A stretch of DNA of 64,000 nucleotides from Rhodanobacteraceae bacterium (GTDB taxonomy: Bacteria; Pseudomonadota; Gammaproteobacteria; Xanthomonadales; SZUA-5), in NCBI GenBank assembly GCA_016717705.1, contig JADKFD010000003.1, positions 124,001-188,000 of the forward strand, in the 5' to 3' direction. Of the stretch, positions 36,937 to 45,956 are shown piece after piece. A program made the translations under genes and the position numbers. The first letter of the stretch is position 1; each line of letters starts with the position of its first letter. The notes under the pieces are model-generated. The model searched no databases. It had not been told where the DNA came from and saw only the letters and a program-made list of their open reading frames with translations.

Positions 36937-38361
36937 ATGGACCCGATGGATGCAAGCCTGTGGGGCGAAACCGAACGCGCATTGTGGCAGCGACTGCTTG
37001 CTCACCGCTTCGAACACCCAGACCAGGGGCTCGATTTCACCCGGCGACTGGCGCGCGAGCAGGGCTGGAGCCTCACGCAGGCGCGCGCGGCGATCGACGA
37101 ATACCGACGCTTCTGCTTTCTCGCCTGCGTCAACGGTGTCGAGGTGACGCCAAGCGCGGCGGTCGACGAAGTCTGGCACCTGCACCTGACCCACTCGCAC
37201 GACTACTGGCAGCGCTTCTGCCCGGAAGTCCTGCGCATGAGCCTGCATCACGGGCCGACACGCGGCGACAAGCTCGATGCCCGCCGTCATCGTGATCAAT
37301 ACGCGGAAACGCTGGCGCTGTACGAGCAGTGGTTTGGTGCACCACCGCTGCACTGGTGGCCGGGTACGCAGCAACGCTTCGCCAGCCGGCCACATCTGGT
37401 TCGCGTCGACCGCCAGCGCCACTGGATCGTGCCCAAACCCGATTGGCGTCGCGCGCTTGCCGCCAGCACTACCCTGATCGTCACTGGCCTGGCGGCGCGC
37501 GAAGCGCTGGCGTTGCCGGCCAACCCGCTGGACTGGGATGGCGGGAGCTTCCTGCAGCTGTACCTGCTGTTGATCGTCGTCGCCATCATCGGCGCCATCT
37601 GGCTGCGCCGGATGTCGCGCGACGTCGGACCGGCGCGTGGCGTGCGACCGGGAGCGTTCGAACTGGCCTATCTGGCCGGCGGCGCCGAACGCTGCACCGA
37701 CGCGGCGATCGCGCAGATGCTGGCCGACGGATCGCTGCGCCTGGACGAAAGCGGCAACCGGCTGCTCTGCAACAGCTCCGCGCTCGACCAGAAGCCACCG
37801 CTGGACGCCATTGCACGCTGCGTCGCCGCCGACGGCGATCCGGCAAAGGTGCTGCGGCGATCGGCGCTGGCACTGGCGCCGCTGCAGAAATCGCTGCAGG
37901 CCAGCGGATTGATACTCGACGACGCCAGCGTCTGGCGCGTGCGCTGGTACAGCAGCCTGCCCTTGCTGCTGGTGGTTGGCCTCGGCGCCATGAAGATCAT
38001 GGTCGGCATCAGCCGCGCCAAGCCGATCGGATTCCTGGTGCTGCTGACGATCCTGATGACACTGGTGGCGGTCGGCTTTCTGTTCGCCCGACCGAGGCGC
38101 ACGCGCGCTGGCGACCAGGCCCTGGCCGACGCGCGAACGCAACACAGCCGCGCCTTGCGCGCACCGCGCAATCAGGAACTGGGGCTGGCAGTCGCCCTGC
38201 TCGGCACGGCCGCGCTGAGCGGGACGGCCTACGCCGCGTACCATTCAGTGCGCACTCCGCCATCATCCTCGGACTCGGGCAGCAGTTCGAGTTCCGACTG
38301 CAGCAGTGGCGACAGCGGCGGCGGTGGCTGCGGCGGCTGCGGTGGTGGCGGCGGCGATTGA
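36937..38361 (+). CDS. TIGR04222-type membrane protein with Cys-Gly-rich C-terminus
   Basis: A 474-residue protein. The N-terminal ~110 residues contain VDEVWHLHLTHSHDYW, the W-H-x-H pattern of the GRDP-like family. Membrane helices occur near 170-185, 200-215, 340-375 and 415-430, with the TIGR04222 core between them (GVRPGAFELAYLAGGAERCT). The last ~45 residues are Ser/Asp-rich and end in a Cys-Gly cluster (GGGGCGGCGGGGGD). The start follows GAGGA. The family is uncharacterised; Cys-Gly tails of this kind have been proposed to be modified or to bind metal, but that is not shown. It is divergent from the cyclophilin fusion. Confidence 0.8.
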   Translation: MDPMDASLWGETERALWQRLLAHRFEHPDQGLDFTRRLAREQGWSLTQARAAIDEYRRFCFLACVNGVEVTPSAAVDEVWHLHLTHSHDYWQRFCPEVLRMSLHHGPTRGDKLDARRHRDQYAETLALYEQWFGAPPLHWWPGTQQRFASRPHLVRVDRQRHWIVPKPDWRRALAASTTLIVTGLAAREALALPANPLDWDGGSFLQLYLLLIVVAIIGAIWLRRMSRDVGPARGVRPGAFELAYLAGGAERCTDAAIAQMLADGSLRLDESGNRLLCNSSALDQKPPLDAIARCVAADGDPAKVLRRSALALAPLQKSLQASGLILDDASVWRVRWYSSLPLLLVVGLGAMKIMVGISRAKPIGFLVLLTILMTLVAVGFLFARPRRTRAGDQALADARTQHSRALRAPRNQELGLAVALLGTAALSGTAYAAYHSVRTPPSSSDSGSSSSSDCSSGDSGGGGCGGCGGGGGD

Positions 38362-38399
38362 CGGGTGCAGAGAATAGTCGTGCACCTCACCGAACATTC

Positions 38400-38500
38400 G
38401 GTAAGTCTCTGAAAGAAGGTCACTTTGTCCGCAGCAATGACCTACTTCCAGGCGTTCGATGCGCGAACGAGCGCACCGAGAGGGACGAACGGACCTCCCC
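38400..38500. repeat. Degenerate TCACGT-family hairpin repeat
   Basis: GAAGGTCACTTTGTCCGCAG-CAATGACCTACTTCC resembles the GGTCACGTTGTCCGC repeats at 42904 and 60686, with the same trailing GCGTTCG-ATGCGCGAACGAGCGCACCG. It sits between two convergent genes. Confidence 0.5.
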
Positions 38501-38535
38501 CAGGGTCACGCACGCCGCAGCTTCGCGGGCCGCCC

Positions 38536-40098
38536 CTACCCCGCCGGCCGGTAGTTCTCGACCAGGGGATAGCGTCTGGCATACAGCCCAAACAACAGCG
38601 CCGCCACCAACGCAAAACCGGCAAAGAAGAACATCTGGAAGGCCGCCACGCTGATGCCGGCGGACTCGATCTGTGCGGTGAACGCAGCATTGCGCACGCT
38701 GGCGTTGGCCAGCAGCACCCACAGATTGCCGATGGTCACCGCCAGATACCACATGCTCATGATCACGCCCTTCATCGACGCCGGCGCCTGGCTGTAGGCG
38801 AACTCGAGGCCGGTGGCCGAGACCAGCACCTCGCCGAAGGTCAGCAGCGCGTAGGGCAGGATCTGCCAGGTGATCGACACCGCGTCGCCGCCATCCATCC
38901 ATAGCTGCAACATGCCGGCGGCGATCCACGACACGCCGGAAAAGGCGATGCCGGTGGTCATGCGCCGCAGCGCCGTCGGCTCATAACCGAAGCGGCGCAG
39001 CGCCGGATACAGCACGATGTTGTTGAATGGAATCAACAACATCACCAGCAGCGGATTGAGCGCCTGCATCTGCGCTGGCTCGAACCAGTCGGGCTTGACC
39101 ATGCCGCCGGCCTGCAATACCCAGGTCGAGGCCTTCTGATCGAACAGTGACCAGAACGGCGTGGTCAGTGCAAACACGATCAGGATACGCAGCACCGCGC
39201 GCACGCCATCGACCGCCTCATCCGGATGCCGACCGCGCGCACGCTCCAGTTGCATCCAGGTGCCGGCGCCGCCGAATCCCAGGGCAAACACGATGGCAAT
39301 GCAGATCGCCGAAACGTAGCCCACCTGCGGCGCGAAGGCGAATCCGGCCAGCCCCAGCAGCAGGCCGACGATCGCCAGCGTCAGGCCGGGGCGCGACTCG
39401 CCCGGCGCTCGCGCCAACAACGCGCTGCGCGCGACATTCGCGAAGGAATCCGGATTGGGCGGCGCCGGTGGCACGTGGACGTAGCTCTTGCGACCGATCC
39501 AGAACACGATGGTGGCGATCAACATCAGCACACCGGGAATGCCAAAGGCGACCGCGCCGCCGTATTCGCGCAGGCACCACGGCATCAGCAGCGAGGCGAA
39601 GAAGGAGCCGAAGTTGATGGTCCAGTAGAAGGCGTCGTAGACCAGCTTGGCCTTGTGCTTGTTCGACTGGTCGAACTGGTCGCCCACGAAGGACGAGACC
39701 AGCGGCTTGATGCCGCCCGATCCCAGCGCCACCAGCGCCAGGCCGGTGTAGAAGCCGATCAGGTTGTCGACGAACAGCGCCAGGCAGAACTGGCCGATGC
39801 AGTAGAGCAGGCTGAAGTACAGCACCGTGTGGTACTTGCCGAGGATGCGATCGGCAATCCAGCCGCCCAGCAGCGGGAAGAAGTAGACACCGATGACAAA
39901 GATGTGAAAGACATCCTTGGCGGCGCCGGGGCGATCGCCCTCCGGCAGGTACAACAGCAGCGAGGACACCAGGAATGGCGTCAGGATGTTGCGCATGCCG
40001 TAAAAGCTGAAGCGCTCGCAACCCTCGTTGCCGATGATGTACTTGATCTGTTTCGGGAAGCGCGCAGGCGCGGCGGCCGGGTTGCTGATCGCGGTCAC
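38536..40098 (-). CDS. POT-family proton-coupled peptide transporter
   Basis: A 520-residue MFS transporter that imports di- and tripeptides with protons. The N-terminus has NEGCERFSFYGMRNILTPFL, a variant of the E-x-x-E-R-F-x-Y-Y proton-coupling motif in which the second Tyr is Gly. GSGGIKPLVSSFVGDQFD is the PTR2 signature. Twelve to fourteen helices are visible. GTG at 40098 is preceded by AAGGA. Substrate range is not readable from sequence. Confidence 0.9.
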   Translation of the reverse strand: MTAISNPAAAPARFPKQIKYIIGNEGCERFSFYGMRNILTPFLVSSLLLYLPEGDRPGAAKDVFHIFVIGVYFFPLLGGWIADRILGKYHTVLYFSLLYCIGQFCLALFVDNLIGFYTGLALVALGSGGIKPLVSSFVGDQFDQSNKHKAKLVYDAFYWTINFGSFFASLLMPWCLREYGGAVAFGIPGVLMLIATIVFWIGRKSYVHVPPAPPNPDSFANVARSALLARAPGESRPGLTLAIVGLLLGLAGFAFAPQVGYVSAICIAIVFALGFGGAGTWMQLERARGRHPDEAVDGVRAVLRILIVFALTTPFWSLFDQKASTWVLQAGGMVKPDWFEPAQMQALNPLLVMLLIPFNNIVLYPALRRFGYEPTALRRMTTGIAFSGVSWIAAGMLQLWMDGGDAVSITWQILPYALLTFGEVLVSATGLEFAYSQAPASMKGVIMSMWYLAVTIGNLWVLLANASVRNAAFTAQIESAGISVAAFQMFFFAGFALVAALLFGLYARRYPLVENYRPAG

Positions 40099-40198
40099 GG
40101 CGGGTCCTTGGAATGCTCACAGCGGCAAGCGGCCACCGCGACTGCGCGGCAACCGCCCGGTTCGACGCGATTCTGCAGCGCCGGGGATCAGCGTTGGG

Positions 40199-40423
40199 TC
40201 AACGCGCGGGCTTCGGCACCACCGGCGGCAGCAGTCGGGCGCGCAGCATCGCATCGGCGTAGGCGTAGGCGGCCTGCGCCATGCCGTCCATGGTCATCGG
40301 CAACACGCCCGGGACCTTGGGAGCGGGAAGCATGCCCGACAGCGCATGACTGGCAAACATGTCGCGCAAGGCCATGGTCTGGGTATCAAAGGGAAACGAC
40401 GATTCCTGAACCGGGGTGTTCAT
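40199..40423 (-). CDS. Small conserved-looking protein of unknown function
   Basis: A possible 74-residue protein (MNTPVQESSF... DMFASHALSGMLPAP... DGMAQAAYAYADAMLRARL). The two blocks DMFA-A-LSGML and A-AAYAYADAML resemble small proteins often found near phage or accessory genes. The ribosome-binding site is weak. It stands between the peptide transporter and the MscS gene on the same strand. It could be spurious. Confidence 0.5.
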   Translation of the reverse strand: MNTPVQESSFPFDTQTMALRDMFASHALSGMLPAPKVPGVLPMTMDGMAQAAYAYADAMLRARLLPPVVPKPAR

Positions 40424-40487
40424 GGCGGGACGCTCATGCTGACGGATTGACCCCGAAGCTTACCTCTTTCCCTGGAATCTCTTCCAA

Positions 40488-41993
40488 TCAACCGTCGAGT
40501 CCAAAGAAGGCCCGGATGCGCGCACCCACGTCATCGCTGCGATCGCCCGCGCTGGCGGCGGCGCTTGCGCTCTGGCGCGCTTCGTCGAGTTGTCCCTGGC
40601 GCGCAGCAATGACGGCGGAGATCTCGCTGGCAATGTCCGGGCGGGCGCGCAGCACCGATTCCAGCCCACTCTTGCCCAGGCGCAGGCATTCAACGTCGGA
40701 GCGCGCCGTCACCGTGGCCCGGCGCGGCTCGCCGGTCATCATGCCCATCTCGCCGACGACGCTGCCGGTCAACAGCGTGGCTACGTGGGTGCGCTTGCCA
40801 TTCTGCTCGATCCAGACATCGGCTTCGCCGGCGACGATCAGGTACAGCCAGTGGGCGACACGGCCCTGCCGGGTGATCGTGCTGCCCTTGACGAAGGACG
40901 CAATCACCAGCTTTTCGGCCAGAGAGCGCAACTCGTCGGGGGAGAAGCTGGCAAACAGATCGACCTCGGCCAGGATGGCTTGGCGCCGCGCCAGTTCGTC
41001 CGCCTGCACCGCCGCACGACGACGCTCGTTTTCCTTGATGATCAGGCGCTCTTCCTGCACCACGGCCAATCGCATGTCGTGGCGCGCCAGGGCCGCCAGC
41101 GCATTGCGGCGCACGTCCGAGTCGGTGGGATCGTCCGGACGCGGGTCGGCCAGCCAATAGCGCAAGGCGTAGCGCCCGAAACCCTGGGTCACGTCCATCA
41201 GCACGGCGCTCGGCGCCGGATCGAGCAGCACATTGGGCGCGCCGCTGTCGCGCACGGAATCCTCGAGCACCTGCAGTACACGACTGGGATTGGCCTCCAA
41301 CTCGATGTGGAACCACAGCCAGCGCCGCCAGCGCGTGCGCGCGTCGTTGCGCGAGCCAATCACGGTGAAGCGGTTCTTGACCAGCCAGCCGTTGGGAATG
41401 ACCACGGTTTCGCGATTGCGCGTCTCGATGGCGGTGTGTCGCCAGCGCACGTCGACCACCTGGCCGCTGACGTCGTCGATCTTCACCCAGTCGCCCACGC
41501 GCAGCGAAGAATCCAGTTGCAGCACGACGCCGCCGAGGATGTTGCCCAGCGTGTCCTGCATCGAAAAAGCGAGCACCGCGGTGATCACCGCCGAGGTCGC
41601 CAGCAGGCTCTTCAGATCGAGGCCGGCGCCGGCCAGCCAGTACAGCAGCCAGGCCGCCACCAGCGCGGTGACCACAAGATCCTCGACGATCCGCGGCAGA
41701 TCCAGGCGCAGGCGCGGCAACAGCAGTTGGAACAACAGACTCGAGGTCAGGCGAATGATCACCGCGCCGATACCGAACACGCTGATCGCCAGCATCACAT
41801 TGGCGCCGCGCAGCGAACCATATTTGTGCAGCATGACCGCCGCAAACAGAGTCAGCGCCAACATGAAGGCCATCAGCAGGGTATTGCGCAGCCCGGCCCG
41901 ATCCTTGGGATTCAGCGCCAGCAGCAACAGGCCCATGGCGAACGCGACCGCCACGCCGGCGCCGGCCTGGAACGGCAAGTGCACAAAATCCAT
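40488..41993 (-). CDS. MscS-type mechanosensitive channel with cyclic-nucleotide-binding domain
   Basis: A 501-residue inner-membrane channel. Four N-terminal helices precede the MscS pore helix and beta domain (SMQDTLGNILGGVVLQLDSS; VGDWVKIDDVSGQVVDVRWR; VIPNGWLVKNRF). Residues ~350-480 form a cNMP-binding domain with GSVVGEMGMMTGEPRRATVT, the phosphate-binding cassette (G-E-M and R-R-A). The fusion couples membrane tension to a nucleotide ligand. ATG at 41993 starts the first helix. The ligand, cAMP or cGMP or neither, is not determined. Confidence 0.9.
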   Translation of the reverse strand: MDFVHLPFQAGAGVAVAFAMGLLLLALNPKDRAGLRNTLLMAFMLALTLFAAVMLHKYGSLRGANVMLAISVFGIGAVIIRLTSSLLFQLLLPRLRLDLPRIVEDLVVTALVAAWLLYWLAGAGLDLKSLLATSAVITAVLAFSMQDTLGNILGGVVLQLDSSLRVGDWVKIDDVSGQVVDVRWRHTAIETRNRETVVIPNGWLVKNRFTVIGSRNDARTRWRRWLWFHIELEANPSRVLQVLEDSVRDSGAPNVLLDPAPSAVLMDVTQGFGRYALRYWLADPRPDDPTDSDVRRNALAALARHDMRLAVVQEERLIIKENERRRAAVQADELARRQAILAEVDLFASFSPDELRSLAEKLVIASFVKGSTITRQGRVAHWLYLIVAGEADVWIEQNGKRTHVATLLTGSVVGEMGMMTGEPRRATVTARSDVECLRLGKSGLESVLRARPDIASEISAVIAARQGQLDEARQSASAAASAGDRSDDVGARIRAFFGLDG

Positions 41994-42118
41994 CGTGTTC
42001 CCTCGCCTCCACGCGTCCAACCGACAGGCGCATGCTGCACCAGTCATTCACAATGTGCACCTGCCCGCCGCGCTCGCTATCCTCCGCCCCCTTCAATCAG
42101 CTACTGGCAGGACCAATC

Positions 42119-42832
42119 ATGGGCAGAGGCCCCAGCATCGAAGGACGCAAGAACGCCGGGGACGCCCGCAAGGCCAAGGTGTTCACCAAGCTGATCCGCG
42201 AGATCACGGTCGCCGCGCGCGGCGGCGGTGACCCCAGCACCAACGCCCGCCTGCGCATCGCGGTCGACAAGGCGCTGACCGCCAACATGACGCGCGAGAC
42301 CGTCGACCGCGCGGTCAAGCGCGGTTCCGGCGCCGAGGGCGGCGACAACATGCAGGAGATCCGCTACGAGGGCTACGGCCCGGGTGGCGTGGCGCTGATC
42401 ATCGATTGCATGACCGACAACAGCCAACGCACCGTGGCCGATGTGCGCCACGCGCTGTCCAAACACGGCGGCAATCTCGGCACCAGCGGTTCAGTAGCTT
42501 TCCAGTTCCACAAGCTCGGCGAAATCCACGTGGCGACGCCAACTGCGGAAGCGGAAGAAAAGCTGATGGAAGCTGCGCTCGAGGCCGGCGCCGACGACGT
42601 GCAGAACGGCGACGGCGAAAGCGTGGTGCTGTGCACGCAAGCCACTTTCGAGGCGGTCAAGAAGGGCTTGATCGATGCCGGCCAGACCCCGATCAGCGCC
42701 GAGATCGTCATGCGCCCGGAAAACCGCGTGGCCGTTCCGGAGGAGAACCAGGAGACCCTGCTCGACCTGATCGACTGGCTGGAAGATCTGGACGATGTGC
42801 AAGAGGTTTACCACAACGCCGATCTGGGCTGA
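42119..42832 (+). CDS. yebC: YebC/PmpR-family transcriptional regulator
   Basis: A 237-residue cytoplasmic protein. The N-terminal MGRGPSIEGRKNAGDARKAK and KLIREITVAARGGGDPSTNA are family hallmarks, followed by EIRYEGYGPGGVALIIDCMTDN, and GGNLGTSGSVAFQF. Members act as DNA-binding regulators; recent work on the wider family also implicates some in translation. It usually lies by ruvC; here it does not. The start has GGCAGG upstream. Confidence 0.95.
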   Translation: MGRGPSIEGRKNAGDARKAKVFTKLIREITVAARGGGDPSTNARLRIAVDKALTANMTRETVDRAVKRGSGAEGGDNMQEIRYEGYGPGGVALIIDCMTDNSQRTVADVRHALSKHGGNLGTSGSVAFQFHKLGEIHVATPTAEAEEKLMEAALEAGADDVQNGDGESVVLCTQATFEAVKKGLIDAGQTPISAEIVMRPENRVAVPEENQETLLDLIDWLEDLDDVQEVYHNADLG

Positions 42833-42840
42833 GGGGGGAT

Positions 42841-42985
42841 GTGGGAGCGGATTTACTCCGCGATGCGCTCACCACCAGATCGGCCTGATTACGGCGGGCC
42901 GGCGTAGGTCACGTTGTCCGCGCAGCGGACTACGTGACTCGCACAACCGTCACGTAGCCTGCTGCGCAGGCAACGTGACCTACTG
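42841..42985. repeat. GTGGGAGCGG hairpin and paired TCACGT repeats
   Basis: GTGGGAGCGGATTTACTCCG begins at 42841. Then GTAGGTCACGTTGTCCGCGC (42905) faces GCAACGTGACCTAC (to 42983), with an inner GTCACGTAGCCTGCTGCGC. It lies between convergent genes, just past the hydrolase stop. Confidence 0.8.
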
Positions 42986-43967
42986 CACGGTTGCGGATGC
43001 GGTGCATCCGGCGCACGCGCGCTCGGCGAGAAAGCGCTGCGCAGCCGCCACCGTCTGCGCCGCGTCTTCTTCCTGCGGCACATGCCCGAGTTCGGGGAAC
43101 ACCACCAGTTCGCTACCGGCAATGTCGGTATGGAAGTGTTCGCCGTTCGCCGGCGGAATCAGGCGATCCTTGCCGCCCCACAGAATCAAGGTCGGCACGC
43201 GCACATCGCGGATGCGTTCACTCATCTCGCTGTAGTCGGTCTGCGCGAATCGCGCGACCACCGCCTGGCGGTTGCCCGCGCGCAGGGTCAGCTCAAAGTA
43301 GCGGTCGATGACCTCATCGCCGACGCGCTCGGGATCGCCGTAGGTATTGCGCACGCTGGCGGCAACGATCGCGCGCGGCAGCAGTTTCTGCACCAGCGGC
43401 GCCAGAGACGGGCTGCGCGCCAGCTTGAAGCCGATCGGAATCGATTCGGGCACGAAGGGATAACCGGCGGCGTCGATCAGCACCAGCCCGGCGACCCGGT
43501 CCGGGATGCACGACGGCGGTCGCCCAGGCGATCTGGCCACCCAGCGAGTTGCCGATCAACACCGCGCGCGAAATCTGCAGGCGATCGAGCAATTGCGTCA
43601 GGCGCTCGACATAGCGCGCCAATCGATAATCGCCATCGGCAGCCGGGCCAGTCAGGCCAAAGCCCGGCAGATCGAAACGGATCACCCGCCGCTCGGGCGC
43701 CAGCGCCGCCACCCAGCCATCCCAGGTGTGCAGGCTGGCCGCGGTGCCGTGCAGCAGCACCAGCGGCAATGGATCGTCGCGCCGGCCCTCATCGCGCCAG
43801 TGAATGCGGTCGCCATCGAGTTCCATCCATTGCGAAGGCGGCGGCGCCCAGCGCGCGGTCAATTCCTCGACCGGCCGATCCGGCTGCCAGCTGAGTGCGA
43901 CGACCATCACCAGCAATGCGGCGACAGCGACCAGACCAGCGACGACTCGTTTGCGTGCAATGCTCAC
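42980..43967 (-). pseudogene. Membrane-anchored alpha/beta hydrolase, single-base frameshift
   Basis: An alpha/beta hydrolase of about 329 residues once repaired. GTG at 43967 follows AGGAG and gives an N-terminal anchor (VVAGLVAVAALLVMVVAL). HGTAASLHTWDGWVAAL is the oxyanion block, GNSLGGQIAW holds the nucleophile Ser, LWGGKDRLIPP the acid and LGHVPQEE the His. The frame shifts near 43503: deleting one base in GGTCCGGGATG joins WATAVVHP to DRVAGLVLIDAAGYPF. Sequencing error or recent mutation cannot be told apart. Substrate unknown. Confidence 0.82.
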
Positions 43968-44126
43968 AGCCACTCCTGGTTTGCGCCACTCTTGCGTCAG
44001 AATTTCGGTCGCGCAACGGGTTGAACGCGTTCCGAAGTTCTTGATCGGACGCAAGGCCAGCGCGCTCGCGCTGGCAGACGCTAGTCTCACACGGCGCCAG
44101 ACCATGACGGGCGCAGGAGAAACCGA

Positions 44127-45602
44127 GTGTTCGAATCCGCCGAAGTCGGTCACTGCATCAGCAAGGCTGAGTACCGCAAGCGCGAGCCGGTCCTGCGCGA
44201 GGCCCTGCTCAAGGCCCAGTACGACCTGCTCGCGCAGGCCAGATTTCCGGTACTGATCATCATCGGCGGCGTCGATGGGGCCGGCAAGGGCGAGACGGTC
44301 AATCTGCTCAACGAGTGGATGGACCCGCGCCACATCCAGACCACGGCCTTCGGCACGCCGTCGGACGAGGAGGCCGAACGCCCGGCGCACTGGCGCTTCT
44401 GGCGCGCGCTGCCGCCCAAGGGGCGCATCGGCGTGCTGTTTGGCTCCTGGTACACCGAACCCATCGTGGCTCGCGTCAAGCACAAGATCAGCGCCGCCGA
44501 ACTGATCAGCCGCATCGAGGAAATCCGCCACTTCGAACGCATGCTGGTCGCCGAAGGCGCACTGGTGCTGAAATTCTGGTTCCACCTGTCGCACGATGAG
44601 CAGAAAAAGCGCCTGGATGCCCTTCACGACGATCCCAAGACGCGCTGGCGGGTGACCGAAGCCGATTGGAAGCACTTCGAGGAATACGACCGCTTCCGCA
44701 AGGTCTCGGAACTGACCCTGCGCGAGACCAGCACCGGCGAAGCGCCGTGGTCGATCATCGAGGGCACCGACCCGAACTACCGCTACCTGGCCGTCGGCAC
44801 GCAACTGCTGGACGCGCTGAACAACCGCCTTGCCCATCCGGAACCGCCGTCGACGGTCGCGCCAGCGCCGCTGACGCCACCGCTGGACAACCACAACGTG
44901 CTGAACGCACTTGACTATGGCCAGTCGCTGCCGAAGAAGATCTACAAGCGCAAGCTGGAGAAATACCAGGGCCGCCTGAGCCTGCTGACGCGCCGCGCCG
45001 AGTTCAACGAGCGCTCGCTGATCGTCGTCTTCGAGGGCCAGGACGCCGCCGGCAAGGGCAGCAGCATCCGCCGCATCACCAGCGCGCTCGACGCCCGCCA
45101 CTACCACGTCATTCCGATCGCCGCGCCGACCCAGGAAGAAGCGTCACAACCCTATCTCTGGCGCTTCTGGCGACGCCTGCCCTTGAAGGGCCGGGTGACC
45201 ATCTTCGACCGCTCGTGGTACGGCCGCGTGCTGGTCGAGCGCGTCGAGGGATTTGCCGCCGAAAGCGACTGGATGCGCGCCTACCATGAGATCAACGCCT
45301 TCGAGGAACAACTGGTCGACAACGGCGCGGTGGTCGTCAAGTTCTGGCTGGCGATCACCCAGCAGGAGCAACTGAAACGCTTCAACGAGCGCGCGCAGAT
45401 CGCATTCAAGAGCTTCAAGATCACCGACGAGGACTGGCGCAACCGGGAAAAATGGCCAAACTACGAGCGCGCCGTCTGCGACATGGTCGAGCGCTGCAGC
45501 ACCCAGGCGGCACCGTGGCACCTGATCCCGGCCAACGACAAACCATTCGCCCGCATCGAAATCCTGAAGACGCTGTGCGAGCGGCTGGAGGAGGCGGGGT
45601 AG
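44127..45602 (+). CDS. pap: Polyphosphate:AMP phosphotransferase (two-domain PPK2)
   Basis: A 491-residue cytoplasmic enzyme with two fused PPK2 domains that makes ADP from AMP and polyphosphate. Domain 1 has Walker A GGVDGAGKGET and a lid region HWRFWRALPPKGRIGVLFGSW, where the usual Asp-Arg before SWY is Phe-Gly, so it may be inactive. Domain 2 has GQDAAGKGSSIRRI and the complete LKGRVTIFDRSWYGRVLVER, the likely active site. This division fits class II PPK2. GTG at 44127 is preceded by AGGAG. It closes the core segment before the accessory region. Confidence 0.92.
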   Translation: MFESAEVGHCISKAEYRKREPVLREALLKAQYDLLAQARFPVLIIIGGVDGAGKGETVNLLNEWMDPRHIQTTAFGTPSDEEAERPAHWRFWRALPPKGRIGVLFGSWYTEPIVARVKHKISAAELISRIEEIRHFERMLVAEGALVLKFWFHLSHDEQKKRLDALHDDPKTRWRVTEADWKHFEEYDRFRKVSELTLRETSTGEAPWSIIEGTDPNYRYLAVGTQLLDALNNRLAHPEPPSTVAPAPLTPPLDNHNVLNALDYGQSLPKKIYKRKLEKYQGRLSLLTRRAEFNERSLIVVFEGQDAAGKGSSIRRITSALDARHYHVIPIAAPTQEEASQPYLWRFWRRLPLKGRVTIFDRSWYGRVLVERVEGFAAESDWMRAYHEINAFEEQLVDNGAVVVKFWLAITQQEQLKRFNERAQIAFKSFKITDEDWRNREKWPNYERAVCDMVERCSTQAAPWHLIPANDKPFARIEILKTLCERLEEAG

Positions 45603-45629
45603 TTGTTGGTTGTTGGATCTTGCTCTTTG

Positions 45630-45744
45630 TGGGAGCGGGTTTATCCCGCGATGCTCTCGAGCAAGAGCATCGCGCGCAAGCGCGCTCCTACAAATCCTGC
45701 GTGGACTCGCTACGAAGTTGTAGGAGCGCGCTTGCGCGCGATGC
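45630..45744. repeat. GTGGGAGCGGG hairpin followed by inverted GTAGGAGCGCGC pair
   Basis: GTGGGAGCGGGTTTATCCCG at 45630 abuts a full element: GCATCGCGCGCAAGCGCGCT (45667), centre AATCCTGCGTGGACTCGCTA, and GTAGGAGCGCGCTTGCGCGC-GATGC to 45744. Confidence 0.85.
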
Positions 45745-45836
45745 CTTTCGCGCTCCCATTGCAGCCTTCACTCGCGCGGATGAATCAGCGAGCGGATCCC
45801 GCGCACCGAAAGCAGTGGCGCCGCCGCAAACCAGCC

Positions 45837-45956
45837 GCGCGGAATCCGCCATCCGGATTGCGACACACCGACGTGCGTCGTGCCGTTCGCGTGGCGTTGG
45901 ATTCCGCACGGTGGAGCGTGTGCAGGATCCACCGCGAATACGCCTTACGCGGGTTG
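45837..45956 (+). repeat. Dispersed ~125-bp repeat, copy B, abutting the CRISPR array
   Basis: It begins GCGCGGAATCCGCCATCCGG and ends GAATACGCCTTACGCGGGTTG like copy A (3572-3702). Its final GGGTTG occupies the place where the first CRISPR repeat should begin TTTCTG, so the element seems to have truncated the array at its distal end. Confidence 0.75.
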
